A program made the position numbers and the translations under genes. From contig CANLVO010000002.1 of assembly GCA_947494645.1 (NCBI GenBank), positions 428,359-492,358 on the forward strand: a stretch of DNA of 64,000 nt, written 5' to 3'. Origin of the DNA: an uncultured Litoreibacter sp. GTDB lineage: Bacteria; Pseudomonadota; Alphaproteobacteria; Rhodobacterales; Rhodobacteraceae. A model generated the notes under the pieces. It saw only the letters and a program-made list of their open reading frames with translations, had not been told where the DNA came from and made no database searches. Positions 48,197 to 58,120 of this stretch are shown here, piece by piece (position 1 is the first letter of the stretch; every line of letters starts with the position of its first letter).

Positions 48197-48788
48197 GTTC
48201 GGCCCTCAGCTTTGCAACCAGTGCTTCGACTTGTGTTCGCGCGTTCTCGAGTGTGTCGGTGGTGATCACCGTGTCAGCGCCAGCGCGTTTTTCAGCGTCC
48301 GGTGTCTGCTTGCGCATGATCATGTTGAAGGTCGGCTCGTCCATCGTGCCGCGTGCCAAAACGCGTGCGCGCTGGTTTTCAGAAGTTGTGGAGACGACAA
48401 CGACGTGATCGACCTTCTTGTGTGCCCCTGTTTCAAACAGCAGTGGGACGTCGAACACGATGAACTCCGCGTCCTGATGGGCGGCGGCGAAGTCGCGGCG
48501 GTCCTGTTTGACCAGCGGGTGCACGATGCTTTCGATTTCAAGAAGCAGGCTTGGCGAGGTGGCAATCGCCTCTTTCAACGCGGCCTTGCTAACCGTGCCA
48601 TCTTCGATAGCGGACGGGATCAGTTCGCCCAAAGGTTTCACAGCCTGCCCGCCCTTGGCGTAAAGCCTGCCGACCGCTGCGTCAGCGTCCCAGACCGGAA
48701 AACCCATGTCGCGAAACATATTGGCAGTCGTCGATTTGCCCATGCCGATAGAGCCGGTCAGGCCGATGAGAATTGGCGCCTTGCTCAT
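48189..48788 (-). CDS. coaE: Dephospho-CoA kinase
   Basis: The 199-residue kinase completes coenzyme A synthesis. The P-loop is G-S-I-G-M-G-K-S-T (12-20), followed by D-A-D at 35-37. Its ends overlap both neighbours (aroE by 4 bp, dnaQ by 8 bp). Confidence 0.95.
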   Translation of the reverse strand: MSKAPILIGLTGSIGMGKSTTANMFRDMGFPVWDADAAVGRLYAKGGQAVKPLGELIPSAIEDGTVSKAALKEAIATSPSLLLEIESIVHPLVKQDRRDFAAAHQDAEFIVFDVPLLFETGAHKKVDHVVVVSTTSENQRARVLARGTMDEPTFNMIMRKQTPDAEKRAGADTVITTDTLENARTQVEALVAKLRAEHA

Positions 48789-49618
48789 CTGAGCATGACT
48801 TTACGCAGCGCCTCATCCACCTCTGGGGTGTAGCCAAACCACCGCTCGAAACCTGGTACAGCTTGGTGCAGCAACATGCCAAGGCCGTCGACCGTGGCGC
48901 AGCCTTTCTCGGAAGCGGCAGCCAGAAGCGGGGTCGTCAGCGGGGTGTAGACAAGATCGGTGACAAGCGTCTCGGTCCGCAGGTTGTCCAGCGGCAGTTT
49001 CAGTTCTTCTTTGCCCGTCATGCCAAGCGACGTGGTGTTGATCAGCGTGGCCGCCTCGGGAAGCCTGCTGGACACGTTGTTCCAATCGACGACCTCCACC
49101 TTGCCCCCGAAATGCGCCTTCAGCGCGTCGGCGCGGGCGCGGGTGCGGTTGGCCAAGAGGATCTGAGGCACACGTTCATGCAACAGCGAGGCCACAATCG
49201 CCCGCGCGGCGCCGCCTGCCCCGAGCACCAAGGCCGGTCCAGCGGTTGCGTCCCACGCTGGCGCGTTTTGGCGCAGGTTGGCAATGAAGCCCACGCCATC
49301 TGTGTTGTCGGCATGCAATTTGCCGTCGCTTTGGAAGGTCAGTGTGTTTGCGGCACCGATTAGGGAAGCCCGGTCGGAAATCACGTCAGCGATATCAAGC
49401 ACGGCTTCCTTGTGCGGGATCGTTACGTTGACACCGCGAAAACCTGCTTTGGGCAGAACGTTCAAGACGTGGGCAAGGTCGTTCGTGGCCACGTCCATCG
49501 GAATATAGTGTCCCGGCACGCCGTAGCGTTGCAGCCAATGGCTGTGCAAGCGCGGCGACTTGGAATGGCCAATCGGGCGACCAATGACACCAGCGAGGGG
49601 GATATGTGGGACGTTCAT
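48785..49618 (-). CDS. aroE: Shikimate dehydrogenase
   Basis: The 277-residue enzyme reduces 3-dehydroshikimate with NADPH. Catalytic K70 (N-V-T-I-P-H-K) and D107 (N-T-D-G) are present with the E. coli spacing, and the NADPH loop G-A-G-G-A-A-R-A follows. It overlaps maf (stop at 49615) by 4 bp. Confidence 0.95.
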   Translation of the reverse strand: MNVPHIPLAGVIGRPIGHSKSPRLHSHWLQRYGVPGHYIPMDVATNDLAHVLNVLPKAGFRGVNVTIPHKEAVLDIADVISDRASLIGAANTLTFQSDGKLHADNTDGVGFIANLRQNAPAWDATAGPALVLGAGGAARAIVASLLHERVPQILLANRTRARADALKAHFGGKVEVVDWNNVSSRLPEAATLINTTSLGMTGKEELKLPLDNLRTETLVTDLVYTPLTTPLLAAASEKGCATVDGLGMLLHQAVPGFERWFGYTPEVDEALRKVMLR

Positions 49619-50214
49619 CCTGGGATCGCACTCTTCAACGAAAGGTAGTTCAACACATCCAATAGCGGAATTCCTAGGACAGTGAAATAATCTCCTGTCA
49701 CCTGCGCAAAGAGGCGCGCGCCTTCGGCCTCCAACTGGAAGCCACCGACGCAGTATTTGATCTCGTCCCAGTTCCGCGTGACATAGTCATCCAAGTAGGC
49801 GTCGGAGAAATTGCGCATCATCAGCTTGGCCTCTTTGACCGCCCGCCAAACCGGTTCGCCATCCTCAAAGATCACCGCGGCCGAATGCAGGCTGTGCTGG
49901 GAACCGCGCAAGGCACGCAGCTGGGCACGGGCCTCTTCCGGGCTGCCGGGTTTTGAAAGGAGCTGGCCCTGATGCTCCAACACCTGATCGCTGCCGATCA
50001 CGAAACCACTCGAATGGCGCGCGGCAACTTTTCGGGCTTTGAATTCCGCCAGAGTGTCGGCAATATCGCGGGGCTTGGCGGCCTCAGACATCAAGCTGGC
50101 CTTGATCATATCTTCGTCAATCCTTGGCACCTCGACGGTGAAGGAAACACCGGCATTTGCCAGTAGCTGGCGCCGAATGTCAGAGCCGGAGGCGAGGATA
50201 ATGGGCTTGGTCAT
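49615..50214 (-). CDS. maf: Maf-family nucleotide pyrophosphatase
   Basis: The 199-residue protein hydrolyses non-canonical or modified nucleoside triphosphates; overproduction in some bacteria blocks septation. It starts with the family phrase [12 protein letters not shown] and has the catalytic D in I-G-S-D-Q. The frame is open 64 codons upstream, but that part lies in the candidate origin and has no similarity to the family, so ATG 50214 is chosen. The start codon overlaps a DnaA-box-like sequence. Confidence 0.92.
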   Translation of the reverse strand: MTKPIILASGSDIRRQLLANAGVSFTVEVPRIDEDMIKASLMSEAAKPRDIADTLAEFKARKVAARHSSGFVIGSDQVLEHQGQLLSKPGSPEEARAQLRALRGSQHSLHSAAVIFEDGEPVWRAVKEAKLMMRNFSDAYLDDYVTRNWDEIKYCVGGFQLEAEGARLFAQVTGDYFTVLGIPLLDVLNYLSLKSAIPG

Positions 50215-50598
50215 GTGGGTAACTCTGAGGGTAACTGGAGGGATAGGTGTTGCACGAACCCGGAGATATCCACTGTGATTTATCCTTGACGCAGAGTCAC
50301 CCACATTGCGCAGACTCTGTTCGATGAGTCGCTCTATGTGGACGGGCGAAAAACAGGGCTGTGTGGGAATCGTCGGTATGCAACGAATATCCACTGGCAT
50401 ATCCACATGGCGAGAAAGGTCTAAGTATCTGTAAAATATCGGTAATTATTTACTTTCCGGATTTGGGGACTGAAAGAAAGCACCGAGACCTAGACTGTGG
50501 GCTAAAATTTGATCCCCGCTATCCACAGCCCCTACATATTACATCATCTTTTCTTTCTTCTTTTTATATTTAAGAGGGATAACAGAAAGGGAGTGCGC
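50214..50598. other. Candidate chromosomal replication origin (oriC) between maf and hemJ
   Basis: The only gene-free stretch over 300 bp. It holds at least nine nonamers related to the DnaA box TTATCCACA. The best are TGTGGGTAA (50214-50222), ATATCCACA (50399-50407) and CTATCCACA (50519-50527), each one mismatch from the consensus or its complement. ATATCCACT occurs twice (50266, 50387), and weaker copies lie at 50297, 50337, 50362 and 50496. Four GANTC sites fall within 78 bp (50294, 50313, 50326, 50367). AT-rich segments at 50428-50455 and 50528-50580 could unwind. The flanking genes diverge, and par genes with parS sites lie 3.5-8 kb to the right, as for alphaproteobacterial origins. A formal test would be a GC-skew switch here. 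Confidence 0.75.
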
Positions 50599-51048
50599 AT
50601 GACCGATCTGCTCTACTCTGCCTACCCTTGGGTGAAGGCATTGCACGTGATGGCCGTGATCTCCTGGATGGCGGGATTGTTCTATCTCCCTCGGCTGTTT
50701 GTCCATCACACAGAGAAAGTTGAAACAGGTTCTGAGACCGACGCCCTGTTTGCAATGATGGAGCAGAAGCTGCTGCGGGTGATCATGAACCCCGCCATGA
50801 TTGTGGCTTGGGCAGCTGGTCTCTACATGATTGCGCTGGGTGGGTTTGATTGGTCAGCGGAGTGGTCTTGGATCAAGCTGGTGTGCATTCTTGGAATGAC
50901 TTGGTTTCACCATTGGTGCGGTTTGCGCCGCAAAGAGCTCGCCTCAGGCACGAATACCCGCACAGGGCGGCAGTACCGCTTGATGAACGAGGTACCCACC
51001 GTGCTGATGATCCTGATTGTTGTGAGCGTTATTGTGCGCCCGTTCTAG
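50599..51048 (+). CDS. hemJ: Protoporphyrinogen oxidase HemJ
   Basis: The 149-residue membrane protein oxidises protoporphyrinogen IX in heme synthesis. It has four membrane helices; the conserved heme-binding H16 lies in K-A-L-H-V-M-A-V-I-S-W-M-A-G-L. The frame is open 30 codons upstream through the candidate origin, but ATG 50599 is preceded by AAAGGGAG and starts the family's homology. It is the first gene rightward of the origin. Confidence 0.92.
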   Translation: MTDLLYSAYPWVKALHVMAVISWMAGLFYLPRLFVHHTEKVETGSETDALFAMMEQKLLRVIMNPAMIVAWAAGLYMIALGGFDWSAEWSWIKLVCILGMTWFHHWCGLRRKELASGTNTRTGRQYRLMNEVPTVLMILIVVSVIVRPF

Positions 51049-51199
51049 GGCACGCAACGTTTGACAGAAGAGGCTTGGCCTCCTATGTCGGGTTCAAACG
51101 CAAACAGTGCGCCGTCCGGCGTGGCTGGTTTCCGAGAGAAAATTTGATAACACGCGCCAAGTCAGGGTTCCTGCTTGGCCAGATGACAGGTGTAGCCCC

Positions 51200-51229
51200 A
51201 TGTCCGATGAGAATATGTCCGATGAAAAC
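51200..51229 (+). repeat. Tandem 15-bp duplication at the rho start
   Basis: ATGTCCGATGAGAAT is followed at once by ATGTCCGATGAAAAC, encoding M-S-D-E-N twice. Both copies have an in-frame ATG, so two start sites are possible. Confidence 0.7.
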
Positions 51230-52546
51230 GTGACCGAAGAAAAAGAAACGAATGACGGCCCGATGCTTCTTGGCGAAGATACCGAGAGCCTGAACCTGTC
51301 AGATCTGAAAAAGCAGAAGCCTGCTGATCTGGTCTCGATGGCCGAAGAGCTGGAGATCGAGAACGCCTCCACCATGCGCAAGGGGGACATCATGTTCTCC
51401 ATCCTCAAAGAGCGCGCGGATGAGGGTTGGGAAATCTCTGGTGACGGTGTGCTTGAAGTGATGCAGGACGGCTTTGGCTTCCTGCGCTCACCAGAAGCAA
51501 ACTACCTTCCCGGCCCGGATGATATCTACGTCTCGCCCGACATGATCCGTCAGCACTCATTGCGGACTGGTGATACTGTGGATGGTGTGATGGACGCGCC
51601 GAAAGAGGGCCAGAATTACTTCGCGATCAACAAGGTCACGACGATCAATTTCGAAGAGCCCGAGAAAGCCCGCCACAAGGTGAGCTTCGATAACCTGACG
51701 CCGCTTTACCCGGACGAACGCATGACGATGGAGATCGCTGATCCCACGATCAAAGATCGCTCCGCCCGGATCATTGATTTGGTTGCACCGATTGGGAAAG
51801 GGCAACGGTCGTTGATCGTGGCACCGCCGCGTACTGGTAAGACCGTACTGCTGCAAAACATTGCGGCCTCGATCGAGAAGAACCACCCTGAATGCTACCT
51901 GATCGTTTTGCTGATCGACGAGCGCCCAGAAGAGGTGACCGACATGCAGCGTTCTGTGAAGGGTGAGGTCGTGTCCTCGACCTTTGACGAGCCTGCCACG
52001 CGCCACGTTGGTGTGTCGGAGATGGTGATCGAGAAGGCCAAACGCTTGGTCGAACACAAACGCGACGTTGTGATCCTGCTTGATTCCATTACGCGGCTGG
52101 GTCGTGCCTTCAACACGGTTGTGCCCTCCTCTGGCAAAGTTCTGACCGGTGGTGTGGACGCCAACGCGCTGCAACGCCCCAAGCGGTTCTTTGGTGCTGC
52201 CCGGAATATCGAGGAAGGCGGTTCGCTGACGATTATCGCGACTGCGCTGATCGACACTGGCTCGCGCATGGACGAGGTGATCTTCGAGGAATTCAAAGGC
52301 ACCGGTAACTCCGAGATTGTGCTGGACCGCAAGGTCGCAGACAAGCGCGTCTTCCCTGCGATGGACATCCTCAAGTCGGGTACCCGGAAAGAGGACCTGC
52401 TGGTCGATGCGAAAGACCTGCAGAAAACCTTTGTGCTGCGCCGTATCCTGAATCCGATGGGCACCACCGACGCCATCGAGTTCCTGATTGGGAAGTTGAA
52501 GCAGACCAAGTCCAACGACGACTTCTTCGACTCGATGAACGCGTAG
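51200..52546 (+). CDS. rho: Transcription termination factor Rho
   Basis: The 448-residue hexameric helicase ends transcription. Residues about 30-150 hold the N-terminal Rho and RNA-binding (cold-shock) domains; Walker A is A-P-P-R-T-G-K-T and the Q/R-loop region ends in D-S-I-T-R-L-G-R. The frame is open to 51107, but the ATG at 51200 has AGG upstream; a second ATG at 51215 starts an identical M-S-D-E-N, because the first 30 bases are a tandem repeat. Confidence 0.94.
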   Translation: MSDENMSDENVTEEKETNDGPMLLGEDTESLNLSDLKKQKPADLVSMAEELEIENASTMRKGDIMFSILKERADEGWEISGDGVLEVMQDGFGFLRSPEANYLPGPDDIYVSPDMIRQHSLRTGDTVDGVMDAPKEGQNYFAINKVTTINFEEPEKARHKVSFDNLTPLYPDERMTMEIADPTIKDRSARIIDLVAPIGKGQRSLIVAPPRTGKTVLLQNIAASIEKNHPECYLIVLLIDERPEEVTDMQRSVKGEVVSSTFDEPATRHVGVSEMVIEKAKRLVEHKRDVVILLDSITRLGRAFNTVVPSSGKVLTGGVDANALQRPKRFFGAARNIEEGGSLTIIATALIDTGSRMDEVIFEEFKGTGNSEIVLDRKVADKRVFPAMDILKSGTRKEDLLVDAKDLQKTFVLRRILNPMGTTDAIEFLIGKLKQTKSNDDFFDSMNA

Positions 52547-52599
52547 GAAATTGCGCGCTTGTCCCTGATTTTTTGTTTTAATACAAAAGGTTAAGCGGG

Positions 52600-53883
52600 A
52601 TGGACACGATTTACTCACTGGCAACTGGCCGTGGCAAGGCTGGGGTCGCGGTGATCCGCGTCTCTGGACCTTTGGCAGTGGACTGTGCGTCCGTATTGGC
52701 GGGGTTCCGGCCCTCCGGCCGCGTGCCTTCCCTGCGCCGATTGGTGGATGCAGAGGGAGCGCTGGTTGACGAGGCGTTGGTTTTGTTCTTTGCGTCTGGG
52801 CAGAGCTTCACAGGGGAAGACGTTGTCGAGTTTCAGACCCACGGAAGCCCGGCCATCGTGGCTTCCGTTCTGGACCGTCTGGGTACGTTGGATGGTGTTC
52901 GCCTGGCGGAGCCCGGGGAGTTCACGCGCCGTGCCCTTGAGAACGGCTGTCTGGACTTGGCGCAGGTCGAAGGGCTCGCCGATCTGATTGATGCGGAGAC
53001 CGAGGCGCAGCGCAAGCAAGCTGTTCGGGTGTTCGACGGCGCGTTGGGGGAGCGGACCGAAGGCTGGCGTAGTGACCTTGTCCGCGCCGCTGCGCTGCTG
53101 GAAGCGACGATTGACTTCGCCGATGAAGATGTCCCGATTGATGTCACACCAGAGGTGAGGGCGCTGACAGAGAGCGTGCTTGCCGAGATCAATCAGCAGG
53201 TGGTTGGGTCCTCAGCGGCTGAACGGATACGCGACGGCTTTGAGGTGGCGATCCTTGGTGAGCCGAATATCGGCAAATCCACCTTGCTGAATGCTCTCGC
53301 CGGGCGTGATGCGGCCATAACTTCAGCGATCGCTGGTACAACGCGCGACGTGATCGAGGTGCGGATGGACCTTAGGGGCCTGCCCGTGACGTTTCTGGAT
53401 ACCGCCGGGTTGCGAGAAACCTCAGATGAGGTGGAAGGGTTGGGCATTCAGCGCGCACTCAGTCGGGCTGAGACGGCCGATCTTCGCGTCATTCTGACCG
53501 ACAACGGTGCCGTGCCCCCTGCCCTTCAGATTGAGCCAACTGACATTGTGCGCAAGGGCAAGGCTGATCTGACCGATGGCGATGGCGTCTCCGGCCAAAC
53601 TGGTGCAGGTGTTGATGCGTTGATCGATGACGTGGTGAAAGTGCTTGAAACCAAGGCCAGCGGGGCCTCTTTGGCCATTCGCGCGCGACATCGGGAGGCG
53701 CTCGAGAAGGGCGCTACCTCTTTGCAAATGGCCCTGGATGAGCTAGAGCGCGGCATGGATCGGTCAGAGCTTGCAGCGGAAGAGCTTCGAATCGCCATTC
53801 GCGCCCTTGAAACCTTGGTGGGGCGTATCGACGTAGAGACCTTGCTCGACGAGATTTTCACGAGCTTTTGTCTGGGTAAGTAG
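52600..53883 (+). CDS. mnmE: tRNA modification GTPase MnmE (TrmE)
   Basis: The 427-residue protein works with MnmG to make 5-carboxymethylaminomethyl-uridine at wobble position 34 of certain tRNAs. It has the N-terminal formyl-THF domain ([13 protein letters not shown]), the G domain with G-E-P-N-I-G-K-S-T and the C-terminal F-C-L-G-K with C424. mnmG follows at once, as is common. Confidence 0.96.
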   Translation: MDTIYSLATGRGKAGVAVIRVSGPLAVDCASVLAGFRPSGRVPSLRRLVDAEGALVDEALVLFFASGQSFTGEDVVEFQTHGSPAIVASVLDRLGTLDGVRLAEPGEFTRRALENGCLDLAQVEGLADLIDAETEAQRKQAVRVFDGALGERTEGWRSDLVRAAALLEATIDFADEDVPIDVTPEVRALTESVLAEINQQVVGSSAAERIRDGFEVAILGEPNIGKSTLLNALAGRDAAITSAIAGTTRDVIEVRMDLRGLPVTFLDTAGLRETSDEVEGLGIQRALSRAETADLRVILTDNGAVPPALQIEPTDIVRKGKADLTDGDGVSGQTGAGVDALIDDVVKVLETKASGASLAIRARHREALEKGATSLQMALDELERGMDRSELAAEELRIAIRALETLVGRIDVETLLDEIFTSFCLGK

Positions 53884-53902
53884 CATCGTTTGTGAAGGGG
53901 AG

Positions 53903-53918
53903 TGTTTCACGTGAAACA
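53903..53918. promoter_or_regulatory. parS centromere site 1, across the mnmG start
   Basis: TGTTTCACGTGAAACA is a perfect 16-bp palindrome, identical to the universal parS site of ParB. It begins one base after the mnmG ribosome binding site and contains the GTG start codon (53911), so ParB binding here could affect mnmG expression. parAB is 2.5 kb away. Confidence 0.95.
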
Positions 53919-55776
53919 TTCGGATTTCGACGTCATCGTTATTGGAGGGGGCCACGCAGGCACGGAAGCCGCTGCTGCCGCCGCCCGCACAGGTGCGCGC
54001 ACTGCCTTGGTGACCCATAAGGCTGAAACGATTGGCGTCATGTCGTGCAACCCAGCCATTGGCGGCCTTGGGAAGGGCCATCTGGTGCGCGAGATTGATG
54101 CGCTTGATGGGCTGATGGGGCGTGCCGCAGATGCCGCGGGTATCCAGTTTCGCCTGCTGAACCGAAGCAAAGGCCCTGCCGTACAAGGCCCAAGGGCGCA
54201 AGCCGATCGGGCACTTTATCGCGCTGCAATCCAGAAAATGGTGCGTGCGCAGCAGAATTTGACCGTAGTCGAAGGCGAAGCCGCTGATTTCCTTATGACC
54301 GCGCGCCGCGTCACTGGGGTTAAACTTGGTGATGGTTCCGAGATCAATGCCCCCGCTGTCGTGCTGACCACAGGCACCTTCCTGCGTGGTGTAATCCATA
54401 TTGGCGATGTTGCTCGTCCAGGCGGTCGGATTGGCGACAAGCCGTCTGTCGCGCTGGCGGAGCGGATCGACAGTTTTAGCTTACCGCTTGGACGCCTTAA
54501 AACAGGAACGCCTCCTCGGTTGGACGGCCGGACTATTGCTTGGGACGGCTTGGAAATGCAGCCCGGCGATGACGAACCCACGCTATTTTCCTTCCTGTCC
54601 AATGAGCCAGCCGCGCGCCAGATCTCTTGCGGTGTGACCCACACAAACCCGCAGACTCATGAGATAATCCACGAAAACCTGAGTAAATCAGCGATGTACG
54701 GTGGCCATATCGACGGTGTTGGTCCACGGTACTGCCCGTCAATTGAAGATAAAGTCGTCCGGTTCGCTGATAAAGATTCTCACCAGGTTTTTCTTGAACC
54801 CGAAGGTCTTGATAATCCGACGATCTATCCGAACGGTATTTCAACCTCCCTTCCCGTAGAGGTGCAGGAGGCGTATGTCCGGTCCATCGTAGGCTTGGAG
54901 AACGTTAAGATTCTTCAGCCGGGCTATGCGATCGAGTATGATTACGTTGATCCACGCGCCCTGAAGCACAGTCTTGAGTTGAAAGATGTGGAAGGCCTAT
55001 ACCTCGCCGGCCAAATCAACGGTACGACGGGATATGAAGAGGCCGGCGCGCAAGGTCTGCTCGCAGGTCTTAATGCGGCGAGATCGGCAAAAGGCCTTGA
55101 TTCGCATAGCTTTAGTCGGTCCGAGGCCTATATCGGCGTCATGATTGATGACCTTGTGACGCGGGGTGTGGCTGAACCTTACCGCATGTTTACCTCACGC
55201 GCAGAGTTTCGGTTGTCCCTACGGGCCGACAACGCGGATCAGCGACTGACGGGCCTTGGAGGCGCTCTCGGCCTGGTGGGCGATGAACGCTCAGAAGCGT
55301 TTTCGCGCAAGTCAGATGCATTGAACGCCGCTTCAGTTGCCTTTGACGCGCGCTCGTTGACACCTCAAGAGGCCAAGAAACATGGAATTAAGGTAAAAGA
55401 GGATGGCAAACGACGCGGAGCGGCCGAGCTTTTGTCTTTGCCCGACGTATCTTTCGACGACCTTTGTGTGATTTGGCCTGATTTGGCGGACCATAATCCG
55501 CTGATCATCGAGCAGTTGCAGCGCGACGCGCTCTACGCGAATTATCTTGATCGCCAACAGCGCGATATCGATCTGCTACGCAAGGACGAGAAACTCGAAA
55601 TCCCGGATGGCTTCGACTTTGACGGTATTCCCGGCTTGTCGAACGAGTTGAAGACAAAGCTGCGCACCGCGCGGCCGAACTCAATGGCGCAGGCAGCACG
55701 AATTGATGGGATTACACCGGCTGCGCTGACACTCATCGTCGCGAATATCCGCAAACTATCGAAGAAGACCGCGTGA
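53911..55776 (+). CDS. mnmG: tRNA uridine-5-carboxymethylaminomethyl(34) synthesis enzyme MnmG (GidA)
   Basis: The 621-residue FAD protein has the dinucleotide motif I-G-G-G-H-A-G-T-E at 11-19 and the GidA signatures G-P-R-Y-C-P-S-I-E and [12 protein letters not shown]. The start is GTG 53911, eight bases after AAGGGGAG; an upstream GTG (53902) overlaps that site and is rejected. It is followed by rsmG with a 4-bp overlap. Confidence 0.96.
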   Translation: MKHSDFDVIVIGGGHAGTEAAAAAARTGARTALVTHKAETIGVMSCNPAIGGLGKGHLVREIDALDGLMGRAADAAGIQFRLLNRSKGPAVQGPRAQADRALYRAAIQKMVRAQQNLTVVEGEAADFLMTARRVTGVKLGDGSEINAPAVVLTTGTFLRGVIHIGDVARPGGRIGDKPSVALAERIDSFSLPLGRLKTGTPPRLDGRTIAWDGLEMQPGDDEPTLFSFLSNEPAARQISCGVTHTNPQTHEIIHENLSKSAMYGGHIDGVGPRYCPSIEDKVVRFADKDSHQVFLEPEGLDNPTIYPNGISTSLPVEVQEAYVRSIVGLENVKILQPGYAIEYDYVDPRALKHSLELKDVEGLYLAGQINGTTGYEEAGAQGLLAGLNAARSAKGLDSHSFSRSEAYIGVMIDDLVTRGVAEPYRMFTSRAEFRLSLRADNADQRLTGLGGALGLVGDERSEAFSRKSDALNAASVAFDARSLTPQEAKKHGIKVKEDGKRRGAAELLSLPDVSFDDLCVIWPDLADHNPLIIEQLQRDALYANYLDRQQRDIDLLRKDEKLEIPDGFDFDGIPGLSNELKTKLRTARPNSMAQAARIDGITPAALTLIVANIRKLSKKTA

Positions 55777-56408
55777 CGCCCTCTGATCGTGACTTCGAAG
55801 CCTTGCAGCAGGTCGTCGGTGTTTCACGTGAAACAATGGATGATCTAACGCAATTTGTGATGCTTCTTCAGAAGTGGAATCGCGCCATAAATTTAGTGTC
55901 TCCGAACAGTCTGCCTGCAGTTTGGGAGCGTCATATCATTGATTCCGCTCAACTATTTCCCTTCATACCGCCTTCAACGCGGAGCATTGCGGATGTAGGG
56001 ACAGGTGGCGGATTCCCCGGCCTTGTGTTGGCAATCCTGTCCAGGCGTGACGCGCCAGAACGGCGTGTGACCCTCATCGAATCGGATAAGCGCAAATGCG
56101 CGTTTCTGTTAACCGCGTCCTCTCAACTTGAATTGAATGTTAAGGTTGTCGCGGAGCGGATTGAGCACGCGGATCCTTGCGCTGCAGATATGTTGACGTC
56201 GCGGGCACTGGCGCCGCTTTCGCAGTTGCTTGGCTATGCGGAGCGTCACTTGAAGTCCGACGGAACTGCCTTGCTTTTGAAAGGACGCACGGCGGAGGCA
56301 GAAGTCGAGGAAGCGCTTGCGTCATGGTCGCTGGACCTTAAAAGAAGAGAGAGCAAGACGACGGATGATGCCGTCATTCTTGAGATCACAAACCTGAGGT
56401 CACGCTGA
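55773..56408 (+). CDS. rsmG: 16S rRNA (guanine-527-N7)-methyltransferase RsmG (GidB)
   Basis: The 211-residue enzyme methylates G527 in 16S rRNA. The SAM motif [10 protein letters not shown] is clear at about 72-81. It starts with a GTG that overlaps the mnmG stop (GTGA). A parS site lies inside its coding region. Confidence 0.94.
   Translation: MTPSDRDFEALQQVVGVSRETMDDLTQFVMLLQKWNRAINLVSPNSLPAVWERHIIDSAQLFPFIPPSTRSIADVGTGGGFPGLVLAILSRRDAPERRVTLIESDKRKCAFLLTASSQLELNVKVVAERIEHADPCAADMLTSRALAPLSQLLGYAERHLKSDGTALLLKGRTAEAEVEEALASWSLDLKRRESKTTDDAVILEITNLRSR
55820..55835. promoter_or_regulatory. parS centromere site 2, inside rsmG
   Basis: A second perfect TGTTTCACGTGAAACA lies in the first codons of rsmG, where it encodes V-S-R-E-T. 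parS in this place is a known feature of the family; the phrase S-R-E-T is conserved in RsmG because of it. It is 1.9 kb from the first site. Confidence 0.95.
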
Positions 56409-56412
56409 GACT

Positions 56413-57222
56413 ATGCCGAAAACCCCTCGTATTATCTCAGTGGCGAACCAGAAGGGTGGCGTGGGCAAAACCACGACCACCATTAACCTTGGTGCGGCTC
56501 TGGCGGCTTCTGGCCTGAAGGTATTGATCATCGATCTTGACCCGCAAGGGAATGCGTCGACGGGGCTTGGAATTGATCAGGCGGACCGGAAGCGGTCGAC
56601 CTATGACCTTATTCTGAATGACGCGAAACTTGGCGATGTTGCGATTTCGGCGAACGCGCCGAACCTTTGGATTACTCCCGCGACGACCGATCTTAGCTCT
56701 GCTGACCTTGAGCTGGTCGCGACGGCGAGGCGCGTGTTTCTGTTGAAGGATGCTCTGCGGAATACGGAAACCTACGCACTGGGTTTTGACTTTATCCTGA
56801 TCGATTGCCCACCGTCGCTGAACCTGCTGACGCTGAACGCAATGGTGGCCTCAGATACCGTATTGGTCCCATTGCAGGCGGAGTTTTTTGCGCTTGAAGG
56901 GCTGTCTCAGCTCATGCTGTCCGTGCGCGAGATCAGAGAAACCGCGAACCCGCAGCTGAGGTTGGAGGGTGTTGTTCTGACCATGTATGATCGGCGCAAC
57001 AATCTGTGTCATCAGGTGGAAATGGATGCCCGCGAAAACCTACAAGCCCTTGTTTTTAAAACAATGATTCCCAGAAATGTACGTCTGAGCGAGGCACCGT
57101 CTTACGGCATGCCCGTCATCAATTACGACCCGACCTCGCGGGGGGCGGTGGCCTATAAGGCGCTCGCGCGAGAGATTCTGGAACGGCAAATCAATACGGG
57201 AAAGGCATCTCATGGCAGATAA
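56413..57222 (+). CDS. parA: Chromosome partitioning ATPase ParA (Soj)
   Basis: The 269-residue protein has the deviant Walker A K-G-G-V-G-K-T (14-20) near the N-terminus, the family phrase D-L-D-P-Q-G-N-A-S and D-C-P-P-S-L. With ParB and the parS sites it moves the replicated origin. It overlaps parB by 11 bp and lies 4 bp after rsmG. Confidence 0.97.
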   Translation: MPKTPRIISVANQKGGVGKTTTTINLGAALAASGLKVLIIDLDPQGNASTGLGIDQADRKRSTYDLILNDAKLGDVAISANAPNLWITPATTDLSSADLELVATARRVFLLKDALRNTETYALGFDFILIDCPPSLNLLTLNAMVASDTVLVPLQAEFFALEGLSQLMLSVREIRETANPQLRLEGVVLTMYDRRNNLCHQVEMDARENLQALVFKTMIPRNVRLSEAPSYGMPVINYDPTSRGAVAYKALAREILERQINTGKASHGR

Positions 57223-58120
57223 GAAAGAAAAGCGCGGCCTTGGGCGTGGATTGTCTGCCTTAATGGCGGATGTCGATCTGACACAGCGCGACGATCCATC
57301 GGTTGCGCAGCCCGCAACATCACCTGAGCGGTCATTGCCGATCGAACGTGTGGTTCCAAATCCGGATCAGCCGCGGAGAGACTTTGATGAGGCAGCGCTG
57401 CAGGAATTGTCTGACTCAATCTCCGAGAAAGGGATCATTCAGCCACTGATCGTTCGTGCGTCGCCTGATGGTGGGGACACGTATCAGATCGTCGCGGGGG
57501 AGCGGCGCTGGCGTGCGGCGCAACGTGCGCAGCTTCACGAGGTTCCGGTTGTCATCCGCGATTTCACCGACACTGAAGTGCTTGAGATCGCAATTATCGA
57601 AAATGTTCAACGCGCGGATCTTAACCCAGTTGAAGAGGCGTTAGGATATCGTCAACTACAAGAGAAGTTCGGTCACACGCAGGAACAGCTGTCGCGCGCT
57701 TTGGGCAAAAGCCGCAGTCACATTGCGAACCTTATGCGACTGCTTAATCTGCCGAATGCAGTTTTGACCTGGCTGCGGGAGGACAAGCTGTCTGCTGGAC
57801 ACGCACGAGCGTTGATCACCTCCGACGACCCCACCGCTTTGGCGCGGGTGGTCATGGCGAAAGGGTTGTCGGTCCGCGAAACAGAGAAATTGGCGAAAGC
57901 CGGGGCTGTAAAGGATACTGCCAAGCCCCGGTCGCCCGGTGCACCAGAGAAAGACGCAGATACGCGGGCTTTGGAGCAGGATTTGCAAGCCGCGCTGGGG
58001 ATGAAGGTTAACATCGACCATGCTTCTGGGGGTGAGACAGGCAAGCTGTCGATCTCTTATAAGAATTTTGAGCAGCTTGATGCGCTTTGTCGGAAGCTTT
58101 CGCAGACTGAGACCGGTTAG
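57212..58120 (+). CDS. parB: Chromosome partitioning protein ParB (Spo0J)
   Basis: The 302-residue CTPase binds parS. It begins with the ParA-contact phrase R-G-L-G-R-G-L-S-A-L-M, then the CTP motif G-E-R-R-W-R-A, and a helix-turn-helix (about 145-180, with A-L-G-K-S-R-S-H-I-A-N). Its TAG stop and the TAA of hemW share the four bases TTAG. Confidence 0.97.
   Translation: MADKKEKRGLGRGLSALMADVDLTQRDDPSVAQPATSPERSLPIERVVPNPDQPRRDFDEAALQELSDSISEKGIIQPLIVRASPDGGDTYQIVAGERRWRAAQRAQLHEVPVVIRDFTDTEVLEIAIIENVQRADLNPVEEALGYRQLQEKFGHTQEQLSRALGKSRSHIANLMRLLNLPNAVLTWLREDKLSAGHARALITSDDPTALARVVMAKGLSVRETEKLAKAGAVKDTAKPRSPGAPEKDADTRALEQDLQAALGMKVNIDHASGGETGKLSISYKNFEQLDALCRKLSQTETG

Noticed and set aside
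50215-50406. Extension of maf by 64 codons into the maf-hemJ gap
   Set aside because: The extension has no Maf homology and lies across the DnaA-box cluster; ATG 50214 starts the conserved protein.
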